A stretch of DNA of 64,000 nt from Archilochus colubris (lineage: Eukaryota; Chordata; Aves; Apodiformes; Trochilidae), in NCBI GenBank assembly GCA_023079485.1, contig CM041083.1:104113054-104177053 (forward strand), given 5' to 3'. Of the stretch, positions 1 through 14,169 are shown piece after piece (position 1 is the stretch's first letter; each line of letters opens with the position of its first letter). The notes beneath the pieces were generated by a model. That model did no database searches and was not told the origin of the DNA. It saw only the letters and a list, made by a program, of their open reading frames with translations. Position numbers and translations under genes: made by a program.

Positions 1-3000
1 GGTCACTTGCATTTAATAGTCTTCTGGAATTTTTTCATCATTTAGTGTCAGTATGTCAGGTTGCAGGAGTTCTTATCTTTCATGCTGCTTCAAGGAACAG
101 TTTCATAAGGAATTATGATTTGCTTAACTCTCACATATAAGAAATGTCAACATGAAGTATGTCATCTGAAATTTTCCTCTTGTGGATAGCAACACAAGTA
201 GAAATCAGAAAGTTGCCAAAAAAATTGTTATTCCTAAGAGTTATGAAATTCCAAATTTGATTCCAATAATCGGTATTTGTTTTTTTCTTGAAATTTCAGT
301 GATGTGTACTTGGAACATGACTAAGACAACGTAATGAGTTAGCAATTTCTGACAATTTGATCTGAAGAAGAAAGAGCGAGGCATAAAATTGAAACAGGTT
401 TTTTTGTGTGTGTGTTTTTGGGGTTTTTTTGGTTTGTTGTTTTTTTCCCTATCCTACCGAAACTCCCTCACCTATTTGAGGATCATGTACATCTACAGCA
501 GCCACTTTGAAGGAATTTGAAAAAGTCCCAGAGTTTTTACCTAAGTTATACATTCTCACAATCAGAATTTTTCAGTATGTTTGCACCATGTTTTACAAAA
601 GAAACAACATTCTCAATTCTAAGCCACTGTTTATTCATCTTTTCTGTTGTTAGCACATGCAATCCATGTCCAAACCAGCACTAAATTACATGGTGTCAGA
701 AGACATGTTGGGTAAATATGTGACAGGCAAAACTGACCTGCAGTGTTGTAACTATGGACAGTAGTGGCATTTTGCTCACAAATAAGCTTTAACCATTAGA
801 ATAAAAATAACTACGAGTATTTCAACTTGTCTAGTTTTTAAATTTAGGTATTTTTTGCTTTCAAATTTGCACTTGGACTTCAAGGGATGAATGAGTACTC
901 TCTCAGCCAAATGGTAACCTCTGTGGGAGGGAAGATAATCAACAGGAAGTCACAGCTTCTCTAACCATCCAAGTAATATTACCAAAATCCAGCTACAAAC
1001 AAGTCACCAATTTCTGCATCTGTTCTCACTTTCCACTCTTGCTTTCTGCCAACTCAAAATGCACACTTTGGCATCCATACAACTTCATCTCATTTGGTGC
1101 TACAGTTCCTCAGTGGGAGTTGGAGAAATGGTTGAAAAAATCAAGCTCAACCAGTAATTGCACCATCCACCTCTCTCCAAGTACAGCTTTCTACAGCTGA
1201 AAAAAAGATGACAATTTCTGAGCATCATAATCAGCTAATTCTCCCCTTCTGAGAAATTAGATTTTTTTACTGCAGTGCTAATGGAAATGTGCAGATGGAA
1301 CACTTCATGGTACTTGAACAGGTTATTCTCTCCTAAAAGCTGTTCTTGTCTCTTTGTGGATGTTGCTATCTCATCACATGCCTATTGTCTCTTGCAATCA
1401 TACCCTAAAAACTGTATATACCTCCTCTGCATGAGGAAACCTTGAAATACTGAGTTATCGCCATTCTGGTACTGCCTTGGAAACTCTGGAACATGGTCTA
1501 TGGACCTGGACGCAAATCAGTCAGGTCACCATCAGCCGGTCAGGACTTTGGGGTTGTTCATGTGTGGAACTACAAATCATGGGACAAGTTGGGGAAGAAA
1601 GCATGAGATAAAAAGTCCAGTAGTACAGTGGCATATGTAGCATGACAACAATTTTAGCAAAATAAGAAATATATATTTACTTCACAGAATCTGTATAATT
1701 AATCTCAAGCTATGAGATACTTCTCATTTTATGATTACTACAGGATTAATTTGTCTTGATCTGCATGTCCTTACATGAGTAAGAGTATTGCAAGTGCAGA
1801 AAGTTCTCACCCATTAGTTTTGTTTTCTTGTCTTCTTCAGAAGACACCTTGTATACTTCAGTGTTGTTTAGATGGAGAACTGTATATAAGAATTTTCTTT
1901 TCTTTGACAGTGACAGAGAACTAGAAACACCTAAAAATGTGTCTCTGCTGAAGATTTGTCTCTTGTGTTTTAACTTTATGCTGGTGATGAGGTTGTGGAA
2001 GAAAAAACACACCACTAAAGCCCCTGCCCAAACCATTTGTGAATATTTGTGAATATTTCATTAATGACAAAAAATATTTTTATTTCTTAAGATTTTGTTT
2101 TAATTTCCAAAATGCTGTAGAAAAGTAAATTCTGAACCTTACCTGTCTACTATTTTCAGGACCCACAATGGTCTGCTTATTGCAATTATTCTTGTGATGT
2201 CTTAGAGTGTAAGCACCTGTTAGCATACATGCTCATTGATCTGTCTAAAGAATCATGTATATCTGCGGGGAACTGTGTTGACTACATATGTTTTTCAGAC
2301 CTCACTGATTTATTCATGCTCCACAGTGATGAGTGAAATAGAGTAGTTCAGTGGATTAGGAGAAATCATGAATATTAAACCACAGACACTGTTGAATGTT
2401 AGAATTTATATGTTTTGTCTATTTTTTATACTTTTTATTAATACTAAGAAATAAAAGCACGTGTATTTATTCATCTATCAGAAAATATATTTGTATTTTA
2501 TATCTATCCCGCTATGATGTTTGAAAGGAAAAAAAGTCCAGTTCAGTAGGAGTCCATTACTATTTCAGGAAGACTTGAGAGTTACTGACATGAGTAATTT
2601 ATAGACATTTTATCTATATTTTGATTTATCACCAGTGGAAGCTCCAGTGTTTTTTTTTTCCTGGTGGGAATTTCAACTGAGGACTACTGTGCAAGTGCAG
2701 TGTACTTTGTGTTCCCTTCATGTGTGCGGTCTCTTCTTGGTTTTGTTGTGTTACTGTGCCAGACATGGTGCTAACGTGGTCTCCATACTTAGTGCAGGAG
2801 GGAAATAATCCTCAGAAAGATTTTACCAAGGATTTTAGATTTCTGGTGGGTACAGTCCCCAAAGTTAGTGCTGCCTCTGCTTGACATTTTTTATTTTCTG
2901 TTCAATAAACACAGTCTTTAAATGAGATTACTGATAATCAGTATGAAGGCAGATTTCTTTGTCAGTATATTCTACTTTTGATAATACCCTATAGAACAAC

Positions 3001-6000
3001 AGTTTCAGTTTTTGCTTTGGGCTAACACTGCAGATTCAATTTTTGTCTCATCTTCTTCATTGCTTTCTGTCATAGTCAATTTCAATGTCTCTGCTGTGTT
3101 CTTAATGTTCATTCCTAGCTGTGCTTCAACATGACTGCATGGTTATTGTCCTTTTCGTGTCATCACAATTTGTCCTTGGCATACTTACCCAGATCTTTAT
3201 TAACCAACTAATACTGTAGAAGGAAGTCCTACAGCCACACTAGTAATGTAGAAGTCCTTGTGAAAATTCATTGTACTATCTAGCGTTTTTCATTTGGATG
3301 TGTTAATCTCCAGCCTATTTTGGGAATCTTCTCTAGACATACGCAACGGCTTCAAAACATTTTCTTTATTTATTTGAGCGCGGCATTTTCTTGGTCTGTA
3401 TTTGCAGCCATGTTTTCTTTCACATATTTCTTTGTTCAGGAAGGTCAGCCAAACAGGATACTTTTAATTAGGTACTGCACCATGTTTGTGAAAAAATTCA
3501 TAGAATTGTTGACTAATCCATCTGCAAAATAGGACAAGGGAACAGGACTTCTTAAACTGTTCATGAAGAAGCCAATGTATAATACACATTCTGAGCAGTG
3601 CTGCAGAAAACTGCTTGTTTTATTAGCCTTTTCAAAGAGACTATTTTAACCAGTTTTATATAGAAATAGTAGAAATTAACTTTAGTAAATTAATGTTTTA
3701 TGGTAATTTGTTTCATTGTTCCATGGTTTTGTGGACTTTTGCTTAACCTAGTAGATTCCTCTCAAAATGCTTCTAACCATGTATTTGATAATTAAAATAA
3801 GTTAATCTGGTTATGTAAAAATCTCCTGTTTCTCAGAATATTTATTTGGGGGTTTTCTCATACACGAGAACATAGGAAAGTTGCTTTGGTTACAGGCCAA
3901 ATGTTTTCCCAGCAGTATTAGAAGATAGATAAAATAAAAATGGGATTGAGAAATTACTGTAAAAGCTATTTATTTTTAAAGATCTCTGGGCCTATTTTCA
4001 CTACCTTTTGTTGGTTTTGAACATCAATTAGCACTACTGTCTGTGCTTTGAAATGTATGGAATTTATTGTAGTGAAATATATAGTGAATTATACAGTGAT
4101 GTAAAGTATTTGGAATTTGTATTAAACTGAAAAAAAAATTTCCTTTGTTATCAAAGACATAATAGCATTGAATTTTTTTTTACTTTTGTAAAAAAGCTTT
4201 AGTGACTTCAGTGAGAGTTATGAATAATTTAACTCTTTTTACAGGAATCCTGTTGACCATACTGCACACAAGGTACAGCTAGTACATATTTGTTTTTCAC
4301 AGAATGGATTATTAACATTTGGAATACATAGGTTTAATTCTTTTTTTTTTTTTCTTTTTCATATATGTTTCTAAGACCTATTACTAGAACTGAAAAATTG
4401 AGATAGCTGAATAACATTCATTTTACTTCAGAAAATCATGGTGAAAGAACTTCAGCAAAATTGTTATTACAAGTATAAGGGAAAATAATTTCACAGAAAT
4501 CCAGTTTGTATTTTGCAAGGAGAAGGCACCTAGAAACAACTTGGCTCCTTATTGTAGGTTTGTAATACCCATTAAGAAAGGGCAAAGAAAATGTTTTTGT
4601 CAAAGTACCTGTTCTCTACTACTTCTGCATATAATAGAACTACCTAAGTGCTTTTGATGGGCAGGTCTTAATGAATCACTAATGCACTATTTAGTACTGT
4701 ATCTAGGATTCATAGTCACAGGTTGTTTCAGCATATGGCTTCTCACAGATTTAAATGTGACTTCTTAGGGAAATATTTGTAATCAAAGTAAAATTAGAAA
4801 TAAAATTTCTCAGGAGTATATACATTTTAGGAGTAATATTGACTCACCATTGCGTTACTTACATACTTGATGTTTTAGAAAAGAAAAAAATAGTCAGTGG
4901 GTAAATAATATATTATTGACTGTATAATACAAAGTACTTAGATATATGTACATAAAACAAGTGCTTAATGTGTCAGAAACTAAAAAACTATTTAATGTAG
5001 GGTGGTTTTAATTGCATTTTAATTATCTCAATAATTCCTTCCAAAACCCATAGCATTCAATACTGTAGCATGTTTACTAGTAACTTTATAAATGTTCTCT
5101 TCCCTTTTTTAAAGGTATTATGAAAATGAAATTTTCAGCATTAGATATTACATAAGAGATAATTAGATGGTCTCATTTATTATTTTTTACCAGTGCAGAG
5201 GATTTTAGGTTTATTCTTGCAGTAGAATTCCATAACTTTAATATATGTAGGTGTGCTGTGAACTTTTCCCAGGTAACAAAATTCAGTGTTCTTGGACATT
5301 GATGTGGGACCAGAATACGTTTCTTTACATAGAAATTATGGAATGCTTTATATGACTGCTTTATGACAGATATTTCAGTATCTAAATTGTGTGCATTTTT
5401 CCTGTATTCAGTGAAGAAACAATTGTACAGATTTAAAAGGTCAATCATTTAAATATCAGCTGCCACTTGGTGAGTATTTAGTGTAAAAAGCAGTAAACCA
5501 GAGTTTATATTCTTACAAGATTGAACATTCAAGTATGTTTCAAGTTTAAATGTGATATAATGAAATGCTACTCTTTCCTCCTCCCTTTTTCACCTTCCTC
5601 AATTATGAAATTAGGTATTTTTTATTTTTTTTCTCCTCAAACAAAAATGAAACAAAGAAGCAAGTTTCCCAAAACTACAAAATAGGTAAGAGCAGAACCA
5701 GATTGAAAATAGCTTTCCCCAAGGAAACTGAGGAATATACTGCTCCATGAAGGTTGCATTGTCAAGCAGAGGATTTTTTTAACATTTTTAAATATTTATT
5801 TTCCCTAATATTTTATGCTCTTGAAATTGAGATATTTTGGGGAGAGAGGCTGAGGAGGATGAGGATTTGTATGAAGTTTCTAAATATAAAATGTATGTTC
5901 TAGAAAATCAGAAGCCAACATTCATTTCTCTCCTGTGCCTTTTTCCATGCAGTGATTTAGAAATGAAATCAAGAAATTCCTGTTGCATTTATGGGTCATG

Positions 6001-6537
6001 TTTTTAACAGTTGTGAGATTCTGAAAGAAACTGTGAATAACGAAAGTAAATCTATGACTGGATTTGTGTTTTGATGATTATTTGAGGAAGTATTTCTATT
6101 CAGTGTCACAGGAACATTTTTAAGGACAAGGGCAATAATGCTAAGTGTAATATAGGATACCATGACTTTATGTGTATGCATTTTCATTGACAATATCATA
6201 ACAAAATGAGTGAGATCATGAACAGGTTTTGAGTATACAGTTCACTATTCCAGTCATAAGTGAGTACACTTTGTGGTTTACCTTGATAGTGTTCCTTTAA
6301 GCATGTACTTATTTCCTTGATTGTAGGGCCTAGAAACATATTTTTCTTTATTTTTAAAAAATTTATTTTGAAACTTTAGAAGTTGCTTAGCTGTCAGTAA
6401 TAACTTCACCATAGGTGAAGAGATGCTTTCAGTCATACTTAATAGTGGTGTTTAATACATAGAACACAAATAAATACGCATATTTATACAAATATATATA
6501 TATAAAACCTTTCTTTTTCCTGAATCAATGTAAACAG
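1..6537 (+). other. NCAM2: NCAM2 intron, 3' part (upstream of the first exon in the window)
   Basis: This stretch has no exon-like open frame and no repeat family that I recognise. It is AT-rich with scattered homopolymer runs, for example a T/G-rich patch near 400-445 and a T run near 4340. Short open frames occur on both strands, but all are low in complexity or lack splice borders. It ends in the acceptor of the Ig4 exon at 6536-6537. The start of this intron, and the exons for Ig1 to Ig3 and the first half of Ig4, must lie upstream of the window. Confidence 0.85.
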
Positions 6538-6688
6538 AGCCCAGATGGCCGTATAGAAGTCAAAGGGCAGCATGGAAAATCGTCACTGCATATTAAAGAT
6601 GTGAAGTTGTCAGATTCAGGGAGATATGACTGTGAAGCTGCAAGTAGAATTGGTGGGCACCAAAAGAGCATGTACCTTGATATTGAAT
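6538..6688 (+). CDS. NCAM2: NCAM2 exon: second half of Ig-like domain 4
   Basis: This 151-nt exon encodes about 50 residues beginning [10 protein letters not shown] and ending in LDIE. It contains the core of the C-terminal half of an Ig fold, DSGRYDCEA (the D-x-G-x-Y-x-C motif), whose Cys pairs with a Cys in the preceding, unseen exon. The acceptor reads aaacag before 6538 and the donor is GT at 6689. Entry is phase 0 and exit is phase 1; the final T joins AT of the next exon to give Tyr (YAP). A second AG lies 2 nt further in, at 6538-6539, but its use would break the frame against the next exon. The length matches my recollection of the equivalent NCAM1 exon. The peptide is close to mammalian NCAM2 as I know it, which separates it from NCAM1. 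Confidence 0.96.
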
Positions 6689-9600
6689 GTAAGTTCTAAT
6701 ATTTATTTTTCTCTTTTAAATTTGTTCTAAAAGAAAAAAAAAAGTACATTCTTAATGGAAGGTCCTTTTTGTCTGGTAATCTGTGTTTAAACTTGCCTTA
6801 TTTAAGAAAGCATGTGATACTGTAGTTAAAAATTTCTGTGGAGGAATCTTGTCTTTTCTGAAGCTGACGAGATCCTTGTTGGTGATTGAAGCAGGACAGG
6901 ATTTCATCTGAAATGGTATTCCAGTGATATAACTCACTAACTTAAGTCTAAGCTTAACTTCAAATCTTTGGGCTATTGGAGACTGCTGTGGATGAAAAGT
7001 ATTCAGTATGATAAAGTAAGGACTAGTGTGAGCAACAGCTCAGTCTTGAGCTTAAATTCTACACATTCAACATCTTCTGCTTTCTTCCTAGTTCTCTGAT
7101 TTACTAAGCTCCAGCAAGTCTCTAGCCCCTGTTACGTGCCTCCTGGAATTCATAAGTTTGTGACAATCTCTCCCAGACATGGTCTTCATTCAAAGCTCTT
7201 GAATTCTGTACAGGAGACAAGGAGGGTGGGTTTTTGCTTAGAGAAGAGTCTGATTCCTTAGAGGGCAATTAGAGAGTATAAATCTGAAATTTAGGAAAAA
7301 AAAACCCAAAAAAAATAATCTCTTCAAACTGTTTTTCAAATTAATGAAGAAAAGATTTTCAAAATATGAGAAGAAACAAAAAAACTTTTGTTTTATATTT
7401 CATCATTGTTCTGTTTTGCTGGAGAGTTTAATCTGGACAATATTTGTTTGTTTGAAGAACATTTGTTCTACATTTGCAATATAGCTTGACTGAGCCTGTT
7501 TGAGTGAGAATGAGTCTGAATAGAAAAGATCTTTCCAGTGGGAATATAGAAATTGGAATAGGATCTGTTGCACAGAAAGATAAATAATGGTTGCAAACCA
7601 TTGAGTGATTTCCTGAGAGGTTCTGAAAGTGACTTCAGTATATTGCTTTGTGTTCCATCTTTTTGGTAAGAAAGGAGTGCATTATACATAGGAAATAAAT
7701 CTGAGAAGAAAATGAGAAATGGTCAGGGTTGTAACTAGATAGCAGGGGTGGAGCAATTTGCCAAGCCACAAGACCTAAGAAAGAAATACAGTATTTATCA
7801 ATAGCTCTAACATAGCTTCTTTGCAGTAGACATATGAAGTAATTTGAAACTTTGTAAAACATTATTCATCTTTTGGGGAACAGAGTGATTTTCTGTATCT
7901 GTTTCATTAATGAGTGCACTGGTTTGCTGATAATTCTTTAGTATATACATAAAGGAAAAAATATCTTAATAAAAATGAAAGTTCAGTGAAGTTTCTGTAG
8001 TCCTTAAACTTTAAATATTTAATATTTAATGTTAACAGATTTCATATTCAGAAGAGAGAGATGGGATGCATCACATTTTATGAAACATGGGCAATTGAAA
8101 TTCAAGGATATATTAGCACCACATAATTCCTACTAAAGGGCATAAAGAAATCTCTCGATCGATACATTACACTCTAATAGTCTAAGACATCTTTCAGGGT
8201 GAAAGTTTTGGAGCAGATACTAAGAATTTAAAAGTTACATATATGGTTTGGCAGACTCAGTTTTGAATATGTGTGGGAACTATCAAATAAGAAAATGGAA
8301 TAGCACATAGTTTCAAGCTTGAATTTATGCCTTGGTAGACACACTTTTTGATAGAACATAAAGCTTTCCATAGTTCAGTAATCTTCTGAGAACACACAGT
8401 TTTTAAAGGAACATAGAAATATGATTCTGTCCTCAGGGATATCGTACATTGTGATGATTATTTTTAATGTGAATACAAGATTTTTATTTGGTCTACCATT
8501 AAACTATGGCATTTCTAAAACTAAAGTTATCACTCAAATATCAGTTAAAGTTTATTTTAATTTACAATGAGATTTAAGCTCTCTCTTTCTATATATATAT
8601 TTTATTACAGGTGTTTGAATAACAGAAGTAATCTTTTTTCCATATCTTTTATATGTAAGGTAATTTTTTTTTTTTATGCAAAGCAAGTATTTTTAGGGCA
8701 ATACAATACAGGTTTGTCTCCATTCATATTCTGATTAACAAGTCAGAAAAGCTTTTTGCTTGCCTTGGAAAGAACTTCACACTGGTGTATAAACTAAAAA
8801 TACAGCTTAATTGTCCTGCCCAGGAAAGAAAACACTTGTCTAAGATTTGTCTAATAGTGAAGACTCTTTCTGCTCTTTAGAAGAGTCCTCCCAGGAGAAA
8901 GTATCTTCTTTCCGGCTTCATTTCCCATCAGTCTAGCCTATGTCATAAACTTCTGTGATGAATTCTTCCAAGAATCTATCACGACCTCATTACCACCATT
9001 CCACCACAACTGTGTTGTCATAACTGTTAACAGTCCTTTTCTCAACTAAAAATACACTATTTTATAAAGCAAGTCTCATAGCTATCCTTCATTTCACTTG
9101 TTTCACTTTGTAAGTTGCAGTCTGAAGACGTCTGAGCAAAAGGTACAGGTTCAAATTTAAATAATGAACTTCTTGTAGCAAAATGGGAATTTTTTTTTTA
9201 CTCTCTTTTTGTCATTTTCCAAGTTATATTATTTGAACATGTTAATTGCAGCTACTCCTATCTTTGTAACCACAAATGTTGCAGTCATGGGTTTTGACAT
9301 CTTTGTGCTAAATAATCATTTACTCAGTTGCATGAATGAACTATTTTCATTTTCAGATTTAATTGTTTATATTGTTCAATTTTTTCTAGATAGGACTAAT
9401 CAATGCACCTGTACCATTTTAAGTTATAAAGAAAGCTGCTCTCATTTTGTTACTATGTTTTAACACATTTAACAGTTCGTGTGGTCAGGAGAGGAGCATG
9501 CTCCCATCGTGTACTTACGTGTTAGTGAAGTGGAGGAGGCCTAATGGAGACTCAGAGTGTTCTGGTGTCACTCTTATCCTTTTTCTTACTGACTGCTGTC

Positions 9601-11924
9601 AGAGACTTAAACTGACAGTAGGATTGCACAGACTTCCTGTACTCTATCCTTGTTCTCTCGTGGGGTTGCCCTTGATGATAAGAGTGGTTCTCCAGGACAG
9701 GAAGAGATTATCAGGTTCGATACCTATTTGGCACGCTCAACCCTGCCTTTTATCTGAAGCAAAGCATAGATAGACATGAATTTTAGGGAACCCAGAGGCA
9801 TTTATAAGAATTTCTTCCTACAAAGCAATTATGTTTAATTATGTTTAGTTTTCTCTATATTACTTATTAAATATAAAGCAAAATTACATTAAAAATATCC
9901 TATTATAAATGTTATTTTTAAATGGTTATCATTAATTGCAAAATTTGGTTATACATAAAAGGCCTAGCTTGTTTTGGATAACAATAATAATAATCATAAC
10001 AGAATTAACTGAAAGGTTCCTATGTGATCGTATATATGATATATAGTGGGTACTGGGTATCAAAATGTGTCTGTAATGATTATATATCTATAGATAGAGA
10101 AATAGCATTGCTTTTTGAAGTAAAAACCATGGTAGAAATAGGTAAAAAATAGATAAAGTAGGAAATAAATTCAGATGAGGTTTTCAGAAGGAGACGAGGA
10201 AGTTCAATGTTCAAATCCCAGTAAATTACAAATTGACTTTATGAATAATACTATCAAGTGTAAGAAATCTTGAAGAATGTGATACCAATCTGACTAGAAC
10301 AAGAAAAATTCTGATGAAAGGACACCCTATTTGGGGGGCTTTAGAAATTACTCATTGCAATGGTTAGCTTTTGAGAATATATAATTGTAATTTTGGCATG
10401 TTCAGTATGCTGGGTTGTCTTTCTTCATGGTATTATTCTTAGTTAGTGTGCATTGATGGCGTTACTGATTTGGAGAGGATTTAAAGAAGCCAATCAGCAA
10501 TCTACAGTCCCATTGTTGTGTTCAGACTGTCCTTAGCACAGTCAAAAGTATTCAAAGTACTTGACTGTTTACTCCTAGGTGCACACACTGTGTAAGATGC
10601 TGGTCTCCCTAATTTCTCTGTCACCAAGTGCAAATTCCCTGTGGAGAAAACTCCTCTTACCAACGAAAATGGACAAAGCCATGTTTTGTGTTTTCCCATA
10701 TTGCCACCTGGGGAGCACCCTATCTTACAGTCTTTTGTAGCTGCAGTTACTAGTTTCATATCAGCCTATTTCACTTAATATTGATGCTGCAGTTAGATAT
10801 ACTTGATAGTCTAAAATGTCTGCTTCTTCACAGACCACTATTTCAGGATATAATCAACCATCACAAACAAACTACATTCAGTAAAGCGCTACATTTTTGT
10901 ATGCGATCAGCACATGCCTGTCTGAAAAACATGATTTCTTAGAAAGTAGTTTCTAAAATCTTGATTTAAATAATGTGCCTTACAAAAATTAGTTTTTCTA
11001 CCCCTATTAGATTTTCTATTTTTTCTATTAGTTTTTCTACTACTGTTTTTCATCCAAACCTGATTTTGTAGTTATATTTCGTATTAGTTAAGTACTGACA
11101 TTCAGTCGCACAAAAAAAAAATTGTGTAACGTGCTGCATAGTCTTTACCCATAGAGAAACCTGTGCAGTATTTATTATACTGCTGTATTGCTTATCAGTC
11201 TGTTTTCCTTTTTTTTCCCCACCAGCATTTGAAATCAATCTCATTATTATTTAGTATTGAACTTTGTTTCCTACATCAGTTAGTTTTAGTTTTTAGTAAC
11301 TAAATTAGTTAGCATTATTACACTGCAGTTAATGCAGCTACTTTGGATTCATGCTATTTAATTTTATATCTTCACAAAAATATACATTATTACTTAAAAA
11401 CAAGTTGAATAAGAGCTACTAATTCTATTTTTCTTCATAGAAGCACAGCTTTGAACCAGAAAATAATACTACTGTGTGCAGGATATCACAAATGTAGTGA
11501 TGAATGTCACAAATGTTTCTTTACCTACTGCTATCATGAATTAGAATAAAGGAAGACAGTTCATACTTTGGATTTGATTTCTGTTAAAAGAAATCAGTGT
11601 GGCCACATCCCATCACGACACACAGAATGGTTGAGAATTGAAGATACTGTCTCTTGTCCTGTCACTGGACCCCACTGAAAGGAGCCTGGCTTTGTTTTTT
11701 ATGTCTTGGTTTGAGCTATTTATCATGAGGGCCCAGCCTAACCTACGTCCAGCAATACTGTTTAGTTTTTTATTCCGTTCTTTAAAGTTTCTTAGAGATT
11801 TTTTTTCACTTTGCTTTGTGGACAGCACTTTCTGTAAAAGTTAAGTAAAGAGGTAGCAAGTCTGAGAGTCCTTAAGCCATGTGGGAATGATTACTATGAG
11901 GAGAGGAGAGAAATTAGGGAATTA

Positions 11925-11976
11925 AATCAATAGGCTATCAATAGGAATCAATAGGAAATCAAAGGCTATCAATAGG
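11925..11976 (+). repeat. Short tandem array, unit about 10-11 bp (AATCAATAGG-like)
   Basis: Five adjacent copies of an ATCAATAGG core can be read, alternating between AATCAATAGG and CTATCAATAGG forms with one degenerate copy (AAATCAAAGG). This looks like a local minisatellite expansion within the intron. No function is evident. Confidence 0.8.
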
Positions 11977-14169
11977 ACACATACTGAGGTAGAGATGATA
12001 GGTAGGAAAATACAGAAGGAAAAAGATATGAAGCTGGCCTTAGTTAGAAAAATCTGACAAATAGTGTAGGACAAGAGATAGGGGTTAGGATTCTGTTTTG
12101 AGAAAGTCATTGCAGGTTTTCACTTTTGGCTATAAGAGAATTACGTAATCTAATACATGATGTCACAAGTCTGGCTATCACAAATTAATCCAGTAAACCT
12201 GTCTTGGAGTACATATAACAGCTGAAATTTTGATCAAATTAGTGCCATCCAAAAACAATGTGTCAGCAATTGGCAACACCTGATCATTTTATTACTAAAA
12301 TAAAAATTACTGCCACTGTGAGAGATATGCAGAGGAGTCTTCCTGTTCCAGTTCTGATGGCCAGTGCCTTTGGAGATTTACTGACATAAAAAATTACTGA
12401 TAAATGTATGTGAGCAGTTCGTTTTATTCATCACTGTCGACATACTCAGCTTATTTTACCTAGCTACCATTTCTTTAAAATTCCTTCTCCTGTTTTAGAC
12501 AAGTTTAGAAAATTTTAAACAGATTTACATGAAACTAAAATTTCTTGGGGTTTTTGTTTTCTTTGTTTGGTGGGTTAACTTGATGATTTTAAATGTATTT
12601 TTTTTAAATGTGATCAACTAAATGCAGTCCCTTAATGCTAAGCAGAACTCAAAGAAAAGTAGATGCATTGAATTTCTGTGACTCCGGCAGCTCTGAGCAC
12701 CAGAACCATGCATTTGTTAAGTTCGAAAGTCCCATTATCAACACTGTAGGATACCTTATCCTAAGCAGGATACCTTATCTTCATGATAATTGATTTTTTG
12801 TCTGTGTTTATGGAAATAGAGAAATAAGTATGGTGTTTGGATATTGCCAATAATATCATAATCAAGGTTACAAGGGACTAGTACTGCTTTCCAGTAAGAC
12901 ATAGCTCTTACTCTTGCATAAACTGTGTAATTAGTAGATGGTCCATCATACTACTGACTATCAATGCTTCATGGCAGTGCATTTAGAGAGGAACCAAAAG
13001 AATGAGGTGGGGAAGAGGAAACATTACTAAAAGTTATGTTTCCTGTCAATTGCTGTGAAAGAAATATTTACCTCTGAAAAGTTGTTGATCTCAAAATGAT
13101 AAGCTGGATTCTGAAAACAAACTTCAGGTTTTAGCTAATAATAATGGCAATTTTAAACTTATTATATGATAAGTTTTGATTGCTTTTCTAATTGGAAACA
13201 TCACGTGCAGATTTTGCAGGTTTTTTCCTTGTAATAACATGATTGTGATAGCATTGGTAAAATCGAGTTAGCTCTGTTTTTCCTATCTTCTTTAAAGTAT
13301 GATTGTGTATTAAAATCTAATCACCTGACCTCATTTTTTAAAACTTAATATTTCCTGCTCTATGGAGTATGTTAGAGTTACTGTACCTGTCTGGGGAGGT
13401 TATTCTACCTTATCTCCAAGGATCAAAAATATTAGCTATTATGAAACAAGTATGAGGGAGAAAATACAACAGAAAGATATATGACTGTTAACCAAATAGC
13501 AAAAGAGTTGTAAAAAGTACTTACACAGGTTAAATGGCAAGGAAGATTTTACATTTACTAGAGGATACGATTTATTACACTCCTTGATGGTAGGAAACAT
13601 GCCACTACTAAGCATCTAATAGAGGGCCTTGAATTAATATACTACATGAAATGTCCCAGCACCTTAGGCATGACAATGAGTCATGTATTTTCATTGCATG
13701 ATATGGGAAAACAAATTATCTGAGATACAAATGGCTAGAAGTTTGAAAACCTTTGAGAACCTGTATTCTTCAATTAAGAAGTACAAATCTGATTCTGTAC
13801 AATGGTTTGCTATTATAGCTGACTGGACACATGCTGAATCAGGTAATTTGCCATGTCCAATTTTGTATATAACACTGGACATACACCAGAGATAGATCTT
13901 CAAAGTCTTTAATTGAATTACCTTCTAAATGAGACAGATGATGTATTGGTCTCGTTTTGGATAGCTGTTCTTGGACATTATAGCTAGCGAAGATATCTAA
14001 ATGCTAGAGAGCTTTAAGATCAGAGTTTTGTTCTCTTACATATTCTTCTTAATGCAGGTTATCCAGAATCACTTTCCCTAACTGGAGTGCTGACGTGTCG
14101 GTTTCTGTCTTGTCTGGGAAAATAAACAGCATAAGTTTAGCTGATGTGGACATCATAATATTATTTACT

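Noticed and set aside
9714..9724. GGTTCGATACC, a possible tRNA T-arm or pol III B box
   Set aside because: No cloverleaf, acceptor stem or correctly spaced A box can be built around it, so it is not called as a tRNA.
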